A stretch of DNA of 64,000 nucleotides, from NCBI RefSeq assembly GCF_000190575.1, contig NC_015164.1, positions 2,992,001 to 3,056,000 of the forward strand, written 5' to 3'. Below the pieces are notes generated by a model, which had not been told where the DNA came from, ran no database searches, and saw nothing but the letters and a program-made list of their open reading frames with translations. The DNA is from Phocaeicola salanitronis DSM 18170. GTDB taxonomy: Bacteria; Bacteroidota; Bacteroidia; Bacteroidales; Bacteroidaceae. Shown here piece after piece: positions 16,103 to 25,932 of this stretch (position 1 is the stretch's first letter; each line of letters starts with the position of its first letter). A program made the translations under genes and the position numbers.

Positions 16103-17404
16103 ATGAAGAAAATACTGAATTATGCAGTTGTATGCCTGTTTTGGCTGGCTGCACTCCCTCTTTGGGCAGAAAACTATCCTTACCGGAGTGATGTGCTTTG
16201 GGTGACAGTGCCCGATCATGCTGATTGGTTGTATGAAACGGGCGAGAAAGCAGAAGTCGAAGTGCAATTCTATAAGTATGGCATTCCGCAAGACAAGGTA
16301 GAAGTGACATACGAAATCGGTGGAGACATGATGCCTGCGGATAAAAGCGGTACGGTTACACTGAAGAACGGGCGTGCCGTTATCTCGCTGGGTACGATGA
16401 ACCAGCCGGGCTTTTTGGATTGCCGCCTTTCGGCTACAGTCGGTGGAAAGAAATACAATCATCACGTAAAGGTGGGCTTTTCTCCGGAGAAATTGCAGCC
16501 TTATACGAAACTGCCTGCCGATTTCAACACATTTTGGGAGAAGAACCTGGCTGAGGCTGCCAAGTGCCCGATGAAATACACGATAGAGCCAGCACCTGAA
16601 TACAGTTCGGAAAAGTCGGATTGCTATCTGATTAAGCTGCAGTGTTTCCGTCCGGGTTCGTATGTCTATGGCTACCTGACCCGTCCGAAAGCGTCGGGCA
16701 AGTATCCGGTAGTGCTTTGCCCTCCGGGAGCGGGTGTGAAGACCATAAAGGAACCTAAGCGCCATATCTATTATGCGGACGAAGGTTGCATCCGTCTGGA
16801 AATGGAAATACACGGATTGAATCCGACCATGTCCGGTGAAGAATTTAAGGAAATCTCTTCGGCGTTCGGCAATTATCTGGTAAACGGCATTGATAACCGT
16901 GACAATTATTATATGAAGAAAGTGTACATGGCTTGTGTACGTGCCATCGACTACCTTACTTCATTGCCTGATTGGGACGGAAAGAATGTCATCGTACAGG
17001 GCGGAAGCCAAGGCGGGGCTTTGGCATTGATAACCGCCGGGCTGGACAAGCGGGTGACGGCATGTGTGGCAAACCATCCGGCATTGAGCGATATGGCAGG
17101 CTATAAGGCAGGGCGTGCCGGAGGTTATCCGCATCTGTTCAAGAATTATCAGGGCATGGATACGCCGGAGAAGATAAACACATTGGCTTATTACGATGTG
17201 GTGAATTTCGCCAAGCAAATCAAAGTCCCTGTTTATATGACATGGGGGTATAACGACAATACATGCCCTCCTACTACCAGTTATATTGTATATAATGTGC
17301 TGGATTGTCCCAAAGAGGCATTGATTACTCCGATTAACGAGCATTGGACTTCGGAAGCTACCGAATACGGACATCTGAAATGGATTCAGAAGCATTTGAA
17401 ATGA
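16103..17404 (+). CDS. Secreted CE7-like acetyl esterase (AXE1 family)
   Basis: This 433-residue protein has a Sec signal peptide (about 1-22, cleaving after LPLWA) and an extra N-terminal beta-rich domain (about 25-130). An alpha/beta hydrolase domain of the acetyl-xylan esterase/cephalosporin-C deacetylase family follows. The nucleophile is Ser302 in GGSQGG. The Asp lies in YNDNTCPPTTS and the His in NEHWTSE. The family removes acetyl groups from oligosaccharides. Next to a pectin utilisation locus, acetylated pectin or xylan oligosaccharides are plausible substrates. It has its own terminator and is separated from susC by 334 bp, so co-regulation is uncertain. Confidence 0.85.
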   Translation: MKKILNYAVVCLFWLAALPLWAENYPYRSDVLWVTVPDHADWLYETGEKAEVEVQFYKYGIPQDKVEVTYEIGGDMMPADKSGTVTLKNGRAVISLGTMNQPGFLDCRLSATVGGKKYNHHVKVGFSPEKLQPYTKLPADFNTFWEKNLAEAAKCPMKYTIEPAPEYSSEKSDCYLIKLQCFRPGSYVYGYLTRPKASGKYPVVLCPPGAGVKTIKEPKRHIYYADEGCIRLEMEIHGLNPTMSGEEFKEISSAFGNYLVNGIDNRDNYYMKKVYMACVRAIDYLTSLPDWDGKNVIVQGGSQGGALALITAGLDKRVTACVANHPALSDMAGYKAGRAGGYPHLFKNYQGMDTPEKINTLAYYDVVNFAKQIKVPVYMTWGYNDNTCPPTTSYIVYNVLDCPKEALITPINEHWTSEATEYGHLKWIQKHLK

Positions 17405-17413
17405 TATAAAAAA

Positions 17414-17530
17414 CATCGAACGCAAAGACACAGAGGAATAAATTTTAGAGGGCAAAGGACATGGGACCAGACACCACCCTCTGTGTGCTTTGCTCTCTCA
17501 AAAATAATCTCTGCGTTTCTGCGTTTGATG
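17414..17530. repeat. Palindromic intergenic repeat, family B copy 1
   Basis: Outer arms (CATCGAACGCAAAGACACAG from 17414, and CTCTGCGTTTCTGCGTTTG ending near 17529) and inner arms around GGCAAAG/CTTTGC form nested imperfect hairpins. The CACAGAG/CTCTGTG words recur at 51022-51115 and 59867-59989. Confidence 0.65.
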
Positions 17531-17534
17531 AAAG

Positions 17535-17574
17535 AAATCCCCTGTTGTCCATGCGGACGGCAGGGGATTTAATT
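17535..17574 (+). terminator. Strong hairpin terminator upstream of susC
   Basis: AAATCCCCTG (17535-17544) pairs with CAGGGGATTT (17561-17570), and an inner GTCC/GGAC pair closes the loop. A T/A-rich tail follows. It insulates susC from the esterase gene. Confidence 0.8.
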
Positions 17575-17635
17575 ATCTGCATGCGGGATGTCATATGAGT
17601 GACGTAGTTAAGTTTTTTTCTTGTTATAAGGTAAA

Positions 17636-17664
17636 AATGTACGGTATTCTATGAGAATGTACGG
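17636..17664. promoter_or_regulatory. Direct repeats AATGTACGG upstream of susC
   Basis: AATGTACGG occurs at 17636-17644 and again at 17656-17664, a 20-bp period. They lie about 30 bp upstream of the susC -7 box, where activators of hybrid two-component or SARP type would bind. A single copy overlaps the promoter of the EIIC-kduI-exuT operon (28362-28370). Confidence 0.45.
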
Positions 17665-17672
17665 GTTTCCAT

Positions 17673-17701
17673 CTTGACATACAATGATTTCACTAAATTT
17701 G
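17673..17701 (+). promoter_or_regulatory. Promoter of susC/susD
   Basis: TAAATTTG at 17694-17701 matches the -7 box. TTGACA starting at 17674 is a possible -33 region, at slightly short spacing. The susC ATG is at 17739. Confidence 0.5.
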
Positions 17702-17738
17702 CAGAAAAATTTTAATTATTAATTGAATCATTTAATCT

Positions 17739-20700
17739 ATGAGAACAGTACACAGAACTTTTAGCTTGTTAATGTTCTTGTTAATAAGCGTGAGTTTCCC
17801 GTTTAGTGCGTTTGCACAAAACAGGACGATTACAGGAACGGTGAGGGATGCGCAAGATGTCGTTATCGGTGCATCTGTCACAGTGAAAGGACATTCTACT
17901 TTGGGTACCATCACAGACATGGATGGTAATTATTCTATTTCGGTTCCGGCTTCTGCAACGGAATTGGTTTTTTCTTATATCGGTTATGAGACACAGTCTG
18001 TTGCTATTAAAGGGCGTACACGGATTGATGTGACGTTGGAAGAAAGCAGCCAGATGTTGGAAGAAGTTGTTGCCATCGGTTATGCGAAAGTAAAACGTAA
18101 GGATTTGACGGGTTCTTCGGTGTCGGTAGGTGGTGATGATTTGAAGATGACTCCGGTAACTACTGCGGCACAGGCATTGGCAGGTAAGGCTGCCGGTGTG
18201 AACATTGTTACCCAAAGTGGTGCTCCGGGTGCTGACATCAATATTACAGTACGTGGAGGAACATCTATCACACAAGGGACAGAACCGCTTTATATCGTAG
18301 ACGGTTTCCAAATGGAAGACGGTTTGCGCAATGTGGATATTAATGATATCGAAAGCATTGATATCATGAAGGATGCTTCGGCTACGGCTATTTATGGTGC
18401 GCGTGGTTCAAATGGTGTAATCTTGATTACTACCAAGTCAGGTAAAGCAGGAAAGACGGAAGTGTCTTATAACGGATATGTCAGTTTCGACCGTTTAGGA
18501 AAGAAACTGGATTTGCTGGGTGTGGAAGATTATGTGAAATATCAGTATGAATTCCAGCAGCTGCGTGACAATATGGATAATTGGGCAAGCATTTTTGGCG
18601 GAAGTATCAATGATGCTGATTTCTATACTGGAGCTTATAGCCGCATCCATAATGACTATGCCAACCGTGAGGGCATTGACTGGCAGGATGAAGTATTTGG
18701 AAATACAGGTATTACGCAGAATCATAACGTCAATATTAGCGGTGGTAGCGAAAAGACCCGTTATATGTTGAGCTACAACTATACAGGTGAAGACGGCATC
18801 ATGGACAAACATGGTTACCAGAAGAACAGTGTACGTGCAAAAATCAATCACGAGTTGTGGAAAGGGGTACGTTTTGATTTTTCTTCCAGTTTGCAGATGA
18901 CGAAACTGGAAGGTGGAGGTTCTTTGGGCGGAACATTGAAACAGACCATTCTGCAGCCGGTTACCGGTGGTGTAAGATGGACAAATGAAGAATTGTTGGG
19001 TTCGGATTTGAGTGACCTGTTGTCGGAAATGTATGGCGGTGACAATTATGATGCTAACAACCCGATATTGAATAACAAGGCCATTACAGAGGAAAAGTAT
19101 ACCCGTTTCGCTTCGGTAAACGCCGGATTGGAATTTGATATTATTAAAGGTATGACTTTCCGTACAGCTGCAAGTTACTTGTGGCAACAGGTGCGTGAGG
19201 ATTATTGGGATGACGGTAGCACAAAGACTGCTCAAACGAATCAAAGTCCTTATGGTTACGGCCATCGTAATAATGATGAGAAATTCTCTTGGCAGATTAC
19301 CAATACCTTGAACTATTCTTTTGATATCGCCGAGAAACATAGTTTTAGCGTCTTGCTGGGTCAGGAAACTTGGTATCAGGAAAAAATGAACTTGGATAAT
19401 GAATACCGTAATTTTTCCGATGGAAACTTTGGATTGAACGATGTGAGCATGGGTACGCCTTATACTTGGAAATCTGGTAAGAGCCGTGAAGGTTTGGTTT
19501 CTTTCTTTGGCCGTGTATCTTATAATTTCAACGAACGTTATCTTGTTACCGGAACGTTACGTGCCGATGGTTCTTCTAAATTTGCGAAAGGAAACCAATG
19601 GGGCTATTTCCCCTCCGCTTCTGCCGCTTGGCGTATTTCGGAAGAAGCATTTATGGAAGATGTGGAATTCATTGACAACCTGAAGTTACGTGTCGGTTAT
19701 GGTACATCAGGTAACAACAACATCGACAACAATATGTATGCTACCGATTATGGTTCGGGACATTACGGGTATAACGGTACCGATTTTATCACTCTCGTAC
19801 CGGGAACGAAACTGGGCAATAAAGATTTGAAGTGGGAGAAAACAACTTCTACCAATATCGGTATAGACTTTTCTGCATTCAATAGCCGTTTGAACTTGTC
19901 GGTAGACTGGTATAACAATGAGTCTTCCAATCTGTTGATTGAAAACAAGATTCCTACTTCTACCGGATATTCTACTCAGTTCCAGAATATTGGTTCTATC
20001 CGCAACCGTGGTGTGGAAATCGTGTTGAATACGGTCAATATCCGTACAAACGATTTTACTTGGATGATGGACTTTAACATGGCATTCAACCGTTCAAAGG
20101 TACTGCAAATCTATGGTGACAGCGAAACGAAATATTTCATTCAGGATTACGAGTCACGTATGGGATTTAAGATTGAAGAAGGAAAGCCTTTAGGACAGTT
20201 CTATGGTTTGCAATATGATGGTATTTATACAACGGATGATTTCATTCAGAATGCTGACGGTACTTACACGCTGAAAGACGGTATCCCTTACCTGAAGGGC
20301 TCGAATCGTGAAAGCGTAAAACCGGGTGATGTGAAATATCGTCCTACGGCAGGTGAAACGGATGATAACGGCAATCCGGTATGGAGCACCAATGACCGTA
20401 CCGTTATTGGTAATGCTGCTCCTGACTTTACCGGTGGTTGGAATAACACATTCCGCTACAAAGGTTTCGATTTGAGCGTATTTATGTATTTCTCGGTTGG
20501 AAATGATGTGTTCAACATGAGTACCCAGCGCTTTGTAGGTCCGTATCTTGCCAACCAGAACACCATTGATAAAATGGCAAACCGCTTTACTCTGATTGAC
20601 CCGAATACAGGAAAAGAAACCACCGATTTGGTCCGTCTGGCAGAATTAAATCCGGGACAGTACAGTGGTGACATGATGTGGAATATCTCTACAAACAATA

Positions 20701-20984
20701 AGACGGCCATCAGCGACCATAGCAGTTATTACATTGAAGATGGTTCATTCTTGCGTTTAAGCACTATTACATTAGGATATACCTTCCCCACCAGATGGGT
20801 ACAGAAAGCGAAATTAAAGAGCGCGCGTCTGTATTGTACATTGAATAATGTATGTACGATTACAGGATATAGCGGTTATGACCCTGAAGTATCAGCTACA
20901 GACAGTGCGTTGACTCCGGGTATCGATAATTCTTCTTATCCTCGTTCAAAAAGTTGGGTAATAGGCGTTAATTTAACCTTTTAA
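17739..20984 (+). CDS. SusC-like TonB-dependent outer-membrane transporter
   Basis: This 1081-residue protein imports oligosaccharides across the outer membrane with TonB energy. A signal peptide (about 1-27, ending SAFAQ) precedes a carboxypeptidase-regulatory-like domain (about 30-105). The SusC signature EEVVAIGYAKVKRKDLTGS marks the start of the plug domain, with LYIVDGFQ and SIDIMKDASATAIYGARGSNGV following. The rest is the 22-strand barrel, ending in the typical aromatic residue (NLTF). susD follows after 15 bp and a pectate lyase after that, so the expected ligand is a pectin fragment, such as oligogalacturonide (inference). Confidence 0.95.
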   Translation: MRTVHRTFSLLMFLLISVSFPFSAFAQNRTITGTVRDAQDVVIGASVTVKGHSTLGTITDMDGNYSISVPASATELVFSYIGYETQSVAIKGRTRIDVTLEESSQMLEEVVAIGYAKVKRKDLTGSSVSVGGDDLKMTPVTTAAQALAGKAAGVNIVTQSGAPGADINITVRGGTSITQGTEPLYIVDGFQMEDGLRNVDINDIESIDIMKDASATAIYGARGSNGVILITTKSGKAGKTEVSYNGYVSFDRLGKKLDLLGVEDYVKYQYEFQQLRDNMDNWASIFGGSINDADFYTGAYSRIHNDYANREGIDWQDEVFGNTGITQNHNVNISGGSEKTRYMLSYNYTGEDGIMDKHGYQKNSVRAKINHELWKGVRFDFSSSLQMTKLEGGGSLGGTLKQTILQPVTGGVRWTNEELLGSDLSDLLSEMYGGDNYDANNPILNNKAITEEKYTRFASVNAGLEFDIIKGMTFRTAASYLWQQVREDYWDDGSTKTAQTNQSPYGYGHRNNDEKFSWQITNTLNYSFDIAEKHSFSVLLGQETWYQEKMNLDNEYRNFSDGNFGLNDVSMGTPYTWKSGKSREGLVSFFGRVSYNFNERYLVTGTLRADGSSKFAKGNQWGYFPSASAAWRISEEAFMEDVEFIDNLKLRVGYGTSGNNNIDNNMYATDYGSGHYGYNGTDFITLVPGTKLGNKDLKWEKTTSTNIGIDFSAFNSRLNLSVDWYNNESSNLLIENKIPTSTGYSTQFQNIGSIRNRGVEIVLNTVNIRTNDFTWMMDFNMAFNRSKVLQIYGDSETKYFIQDYESRMGFKIEEGKPLGQFYGLQYDGIYTTDDFIQNADGTYTLKDGIPYLKGSNRESVKPGDVKYRPTAGETDDNGNPVWSTNDRTVIGNAAPDFTGGWNNTFRYKGFDLSVFMYFSVGNDVFNMSTQRFVGPYLANQNTIDKMANRFTLIDPNTGKETTDLVRLAELNPGQYSGDMMWNISTNNKTAISDHSSYYIEDGSFLRLSTITLGYTFPTRWVQKAKLKSARLYCTLNNVCTITGYSGYDPEVSATDSALTPGIDNSSYPRSKSWVIGVNLTF

Positions 20985-20999
20985 AGACAGAAAATAGAT

Positions 21000-22976
21000 A
21001 TGAAAAAGATAATGAATATATTGGGGGCTGCAGTTTTGGTATTGACTGCTTCCTCTTGTCAGGACTGGTTGGATATGCCTTCTGAATCGAAGGCGGATAG
21101 TTCTACCGTTTTTTCTACGCTGAGCCGTGCAGAGATGGCTGTGATGGGAGCCTATTCTTCCCTTCATACGCAAGAACTGGGATATCAGTTGCTGATGGGT
21201 ACGGACGAATGCACTTCTACGGAAAGTAATTCTAAATATAACGTGGCGAATTACGACTATACGAACACATCGGGAATGCTGAGCAAGACATATACCGAAA
21301 TGTATAAGGCAATAGAATATTCTAATGTATGTATCAAGAATTTGCCTTTGATGTCGGTAAGCGAAAGCGAGCAGGAAAAGCTGAATGCCCTGTTGGGTGA
21401 ATCGCTGGCTATCCGTGCGTATGCATATTGGAATATCGTCCGTTTTTATGGTGATGTGCCTTATACGGATATACCGACCAGCGATTTAACAACTTTCTCT
21501 TCTTCTCGTGTGAGCCGCGATACCATTTATGATCATTGTATTTCCGATTTGCAGCGTGCAATCGAACTGTTGCCTTGGCGCAGTGAAGGGATGGTGGAAA
21601 CTCCGGAACGTTTCACAAAGAATGCCGCTTATGGTATTTTGGCACGTGTAGCTCTTTATGCTGCAGGCTATTCGTTGCGTTGGGATCTGAGTACAGTACC
21701 TTACAATGCAAGCACTTGCCGTATTGCTCAACGTGATGACCAAACTCGTATTCGTGAACTTTATCAAATTGCAGCAGACGCTTGTAAAGCAGTCATTACA
21801 AAAGGAGAAAACTCTTTGCTGGAAGATTATGACGAGATTTTCCGTGATTTAGGAAATCAGCGCTACAACAATGAAACAATGTTTGAATTCGGCTGGTATG
21901 GTGCAAACTCATCCGATGTACGTACCGGCTATACGAACGGTATTCCTACGAGTGGTACTGATAATGAAGTGCTTGGCAAGGGTGGCAGCCAGATGATAGC
22001 CATGCCGACTTTCTATTTCGAATACGAGGAAGGCGACCAACGTAGAGATGTTTCTATCTGTAATTACGGATTGAGGCTCTCGACTGGAAACAATGCTTAT
22101 CAGATGAATACCTTTGCTGGTATGGGTGTCGGGAAATACCGCATCAATTGGAAGAATAGCCGTGGTACATCGGACAGCCGTCGGGATATTAATTGGCCTT
22201 TGTTGCGCTATTCAGATGTGTTGTTGATGTATGCCGAAGCGTTGAATGAATTAAATAATGGCGCTACGTCAGAGGCTGTAGATGCTGTGAGAGAAGTCCG
22301 TATGCGTGCTTTCCGTAATGATGAGGCGAAAGTAGGCGATATACCTACCGGTTACGAAGATTTTAAGAATTACATTATACAAGAACGTAAATTGGAATTG
22401 TCGAACGAAGGTTTGCGTAAGAGTGACTTGGCGCGTTGGGGTATTTTGGTAGATTATTTGACAGCAGAGAAAGAAAAATTGGTTCAATTGGCAAAACGTG
22501 AAGGCAAATATGCAAATGTAGAAGTATACCGTGCCTATAAGTTATCTGCAGTTCCTACCTTGAACGATCCAACCATTGCCTTGTCGTATATCCCGATGAC
22601 AGAAGAAGAAGTGGCTTCTATTTTGACCGATGAAGAACTTGCCACATTGCATGTTCTCAATTCAGGTGCAAGCGGTGCTGTGGTCAAGGATTTCTATGAA
22701 GATGCTGACGGCAATGTCTATTATACGGAACAGCCGGGTACTACTGCGGTGGAATATACCATCTTGAATATGTTCAGCATCAATACGATAAAGCAGAAAG
22801 GTAATTTGAGCGTGGAGGATGTGGAAGGTGTATCTTCTAACAATCCGTGGATTACGGGAACTTCAGGTGTATATTATGGAATGAAGAAAAATATGGTAGA
22901 AATACTTCCATTTAACACAACCAATATTATAGATGTCAATCCGGGGCTTGCTGAACAGCAGCATCCTTGTTATTGA
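21000..22976 (+). CDS. SusD-like surface glycan-binding lipoprotein
   Basis: This 658-residue RagB/SusD-family protein is a surface lipoprotein that lids the SusC pore and binds glycan. The lipobox TASSC places the lipidated Cys at about residue 20. The TPR-like helical core includes GESLAIRAYAYWNIVRFYGDVP and the C-terminal LLRYSDVLLMYAEALNE and ERKLELSNEGLRKSDLARWG motifs typical of the family. It is longer than the usual 500-600 residues because of an extended C-terminal region (about 500-658). It pairs with the preceding SusC. Confidence 0.94.
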   Translation: MKKIMNILGAAVLVLTASSCQDWLDMPSESKADSSTVFSTLSRAEMAVMGAYSSLHTQELGYQLLMGTDECTSTESNSKYNVANYDYTNTSGMLSKTYTEMYKAIEYSNVCIKNLPLMSVSESEQEKLNALLGESLAIRAYAYWNIVRFYGDVPYTDIPTSDLTTFSSSRVSRDTIYDHCISDLQRAIELLPWRSEGMVETPERFTKNAAYGILARVALYAAGYSLRWDLSTVPYNASTCRIAQRDDQTRIRELYQIAADACKAVITKGENSLLEDYDEIFRDLGNQRYNNETMFEFGWYGANSSDVRTGYTNGIPTSGTDNEVLGKGGSQMIAMPTFYFEYEEGDQRRDVSICNYGLRLSTGNNAYQMNTFAGMGVGKYRINWKNSRGTSDSRRDINWPLLRYSDVLLMYAEALNELNNGATSEAVDAVREVRMRAFRNDEAKVGDIPTGYEDFKNYIIQERKLELSNEGLRKSDLARWGILVDYLTAEKEKLVQLAKREGKYANVEVYRAYKLSAVPTLNDPTIALSYIPMTEEEVASILTDEELATLHVLNSGASGAVVKDFYEDADGNVYYTEQPGTTAVEYTILNMFSINTIKQKGNLSVEDVEGVSSNNPWITGTSGVYYGMKKNMVEILPFNTTNIIDVNPGLAEQQHPCY

Positions 22977-23062
22977 TGAAGGTCTTTTTTAATGGAGGAT
23001 GTGCCGAAACGAAACATGGTTTTGTAGAGGCGCATCCTCTTTTTTTATAGAAAAATCATATC

Positions 23063-24358
23063 ATGAAAACATTTTTATTGGGGGTAGGTTTGTGCCTGTC
23101 AGTTTCAGTGATAGCACAACCTTTGGCATTCCCACAAGCAGAGGGATATGGAAAGTATACAGTCGGTGGAAGAGGCGGTAAAGTGATAAAAGTCGTTAAT
23201 CTGAATGATTCCGGACCGGGAAGTCTGCGTTTTGCGGTAGAACAACACGGAGCAAGGATTGTTGTATTCGATGTGGATGGGACTATTGAACTGAAGTCAC
23301 CGCTTCGGATAAACAATGATAGCATTACGATTGCGGGGCAGACGGCTCCGGGTGATGGCATCTGTCTGAAAGACTATCCTTTGGTTGTAAATGCCAGTCA
23401 GGTAATTGTCCGCTATCTCCGCGTGAGGGTAGGGGATAGGGTAAAGGTTGATGCTGATGGTATTGGTGGAGGAAGATATGGGCAACATCATGTTATCTTG
23501 GATCATTTGACTTCGAGTTGGTCAATTGATGAATGTCTTTCGATTTATAAAACCAAATACTTGACGGTACAGTGGTGTATGGTAAATCAAAGTTTGACAC
23601 ATTCGGTGCATACAAAAGGAAATCATGGGTTTGGTGGAATTTGGGGAGGCTATCAGGCTACTTTTCATCACAATCTGTTGGCAAACCATTCCAGCCGTAA
23701 CCCGCGTTTTTCTTCTGTAGAAGGGACAAAGATGGTTGATTTCCGAAATAATGTAGTCTACAATTGGGGTTTTAAAGCAGCATACGGCGGCGGGCGTGGT
23801 GGCGAAATCAATATGGTTGCCAATTATTATAAGCCAGGTCCTGCGACGGAATGCCCCCATAAGTTATTGGATGTTGCCGAAGACGGTACAGGGCGTTATT
23901 ATGTGGAAGGCAATGTATTGGAAGGCGATTCTAAGGTTACAGAAAACAATTGGAAGGGGGTGTTCGGTAAGCATCCGGAACGTTGTAGGGTAGAGCAGCC
24001 TTTTGCGTATGAGGAAATAGCACAGGATACGCCAGAGGAGGCATATTCGAAAGTCTTGGAGAACGTGGGATGCAGCTTTTCCCGTGACAGCTATGATGCG
24101 GAAATCATTCGTCAGATTCGGGAGGGAGTTTCTCTTTTTGGAAATAAGGGACTGATTGATACACCGGAGCAGGCTGGAGGTTGGCCCGATTTGCGTAAAG
24201 GGGTGCCATTGCGTGATACAGACGGAGATGGTATTCCCGATGTATGGGAACAAACACATGGATTGAACCCTTCAGACTGTTTAGATGCTTCGTTGTATAG
24301 TGAGGAAGATAAGGCTTACACGAATATTGAGGTATATATGAACAGTTTAGTAAAATAA
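23063..24358 (+). CDS. Secreted pectate lyase, PL1 family
   Basis: This 431-residue protein has a signal peptide (about 1-18, ending VIAQ) and a right-handed beta-helix of polysaccharide lyase family 1. It cleaves demethylated homogalacturonan by beta-elimination. Conserved PL1 features are [46 protein letters not shown] and HHNLLANHSSRNPRF. A DTDGDGIPDVWEQ motif near the C terminus is a calcium-binding type-3-like repeat. It follows susD by 86 bp and is probably in the same transcription unit. Two paralogues lie at 52758-54353 and 54367-55824. Confidence 0.92.
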   Translation: MKTFLLGVGLCLSVSVIAQPLAFPQAEGYGKYTVGGRGGKVIKVVNLNDSGPGSLRFAVEQHGARIVVFDVDGTIELKSPLRINNDSITIAGQTAPGDGICLKDYPLVVNASQVIVRYLRVRVGDRVKVDADGIGGGRYGQHHVILDHLTSSWSIDECLSIYKTKYLTVQWCMVNQSLTHSVHTKGNHGFGGIWGGYQATFHHNLLANHSSRNPRFSSVEGTKMVDFRNNVVYNWGFKAAYGGGRGGEINMVANYYKPGPATECPHKLLDVAEDGTGRYYVEGNVLEGDSKVTENNWKGVFGKHPERCRVEQPFAYEEIAQDTPEEAYSKVLENVGCSFSRDSYDAEIIRQIREGVSLFGNKGLIDTPEQAGGWPDLRKGVPLRDTDGDGIPDVWEQTHGLNPSDCLDASLYSEEDKAYTNIEVYMNSLVK

Positions 24359-24365
24359 AAAGTGC

Positions 24366-24405
24366 AAAAAGAAAGCCGGCTTTTCGTGAAGTCGGCTTTC
24401 TTTTT
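24366..24405. terminator. Bidirectional terminator between PL1 gene and exuT operon
   Basis: AAAAAGAAAGCCG (24366-24378) and CGGCTTTCTTTTT (24393-24405) are perfect inverted copies with a 14-nt loop. A/T tracts on both sides suit termination of both convergent transcripts. Confidence 0.85.
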
Positions 24406-24423
24406 GTTGAGGGTATCTGTTTT

Positions 24424-25890
24424 TTATACTTCTACCAGTTTGTATTTCGGAACCATAACCTTCATCATAATCCAGCTGAATAGGTAAGCCAAGGATGCTA
24501 CGATGAATACAATCATGTAACCTGCATCGATACCTTCGAAGCCTAAGAATGACATATTGGTTTCTTTCGAGTAGGTGAACAGCAGACCAGAGCATTGGTT
24601 GAAGAGCAGACAGCCTACACCACCTGCCATACCGCCGATACCGGTAACTGTCGCTACGGCTGATTTCGGGAACATGTCGCTGACTACTGAATAAACGTTT
24701 GCGCTCCAGCTTTGGTGTGCGGCACCGATGATACCGATGATGATAATCGGATACCAGCAAGAGGCTGCACCTGCCGACTGGGCGAACAAGCCTATCAGCG
24801 GGAAGAACGAGAAAATCAGCATGGCTTTCATTCTGCCTTTATAGGGATCCATCTTCTGTTTCTCTACAAAGAAAGTAGGCAGATAGCTTCCGTAGAGCGA
24901 CAACATCGAAATCAGGTACAGGGTAAAAATCAGCATCATACCCATGGTAGAGTCTGAACTGTATCCATATACATCGCGGATGTATGCCGGAGCCCAGAAC
25001 AGGAAGAACCACCATACTCCATCGGGCAAGAAACGTCCGAAGATGACAGCCCATGTCTGACGGAAAGTGAAACATTTCCAAAGTCCAATTTTCGGTCCGT
25101 CGTTGTTGTCCTTGCTGACAGTGTTTTCGGCTACTGCATCTTGTTCGATATAGTCCAGCTCTGCTTTGTTCACACGCTTGTTGTCGCGCGGTTTGTCGTA
25201 GAATTTATAGAACAGTATCATCCACAGCAGTCCCACACCGCTCATTACGATGAATGCCATTTCCCATCCGAAGGCACGTGCAATGCCCGGTATGATAAAC
25301 GGAGCTATCAGGGCACCTACTTGTGCGCCGGCATTGAACAGACCGGTAGCGAAGCCGCGGTCTTTTTTGGGGAAATATTCAGCGGTAATCTTGATGGCTG
25401 AAGGGAAGTTGCCCGATTCGCCGATAGCTACGATACACCGCATGAACACGAACAGCCATACACTGACGGTTGACACTGCCAATGCGATATTTCCGGTTGA
25501 TTTGATGACGGCAAGGTTTTCGCGGGCAGCCCCGAAAGTAAACATCCAGTCGCCGCTTACAATACCGTTGGTCAATATGCCGGTGAAGGCGTGCAGGAAT
25601 GCACCTACCACCCAAGTACCGAATGCGATGAGATAACCGCGGCGTGTGCCTACCTTGTCGATGAACTTGCCGATGAACAGCATGCTGATGGCGTATACTA
25701 ACGAGAATACACCCGTGATGGTTCCGTAGTTGGCATCCGACCAGTTCAGTTCAGGGGCAATGAAGTCTTTATAGGTAAGCGACAAGACCTGACGGTCCAT
25801 ATAAGTTGCTGCGGTAGCCAAGAAGAGCATACTGCAAATCACCCAGCGGTAATTGCTCATTTTAGCTCCCGTTTCGTTTGAATTACTCAT
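24424..25890 (-). CDS. exuT: MFS hexuronate transporter (ExuT-like)
   Basis: This 488-residue inner-membrane protein has about 12 hydrophobic segments and belongs to the anion:cation symporter branch of the major facilitator superfamily. The YMDRQVLSLTY motif in the first helix and the IGKFIDKVGTRRGY loop are typical of hexuronate carriers that take up galacturonate or glucuronate with protons. It is the last gene of the minus-strand operon after kduI (42-bp gap), which fits import of pectin-derived uronates. Substrate specificity is inferred from context. Confidence 0.88.
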   Translation of the reverse strand: MSNSNETGAKMSNYRWVICSMLFLATAATYMDRQVLSLTYKDFIAPELNWSDANYGTITGVFSLVYAISMLFIGKFIDKVGTRRGYLIAFGTWVVGAFLHAFTGILTNGIVSGDWMFTFGAARENLAVIKSTGNIALAVSTVSVWLFVFMRCIVAIGESGNFPSAIKITAEYFPKKDRGFATGLFNAGAQVGALIAPFIIPGIARAFGWEMAFIVMSGVGLLWMILFYKFYDKPRDNKRVNKAELDYIEQDAVAENTVSKDNNDGPKIGLWKCFTFRQTWAVIFGRFLPDGVWWFFLFWAPAYIRDVYGYSSDSTMGMMLIFTLYLISMLSLYGSYLPTFFVEKQKMDPYKGRMKAMLIFSFFPLIGLFAQSAGAASCWYPIIIIGIIGAAHQSWSANVYSVVSDMFPKSAVATVTGIGGMAGGVGCLLFNQCSGLLFTYSKETNMSFLGFEGIDAGYMIVFIVASLAYLFSWIMMKVMVPKYKLVEV

Positions 25891-25932
25891 GGTATTAAAC
25901 TGTTATTTAGAAATTATGTGTGAATAAATCAT

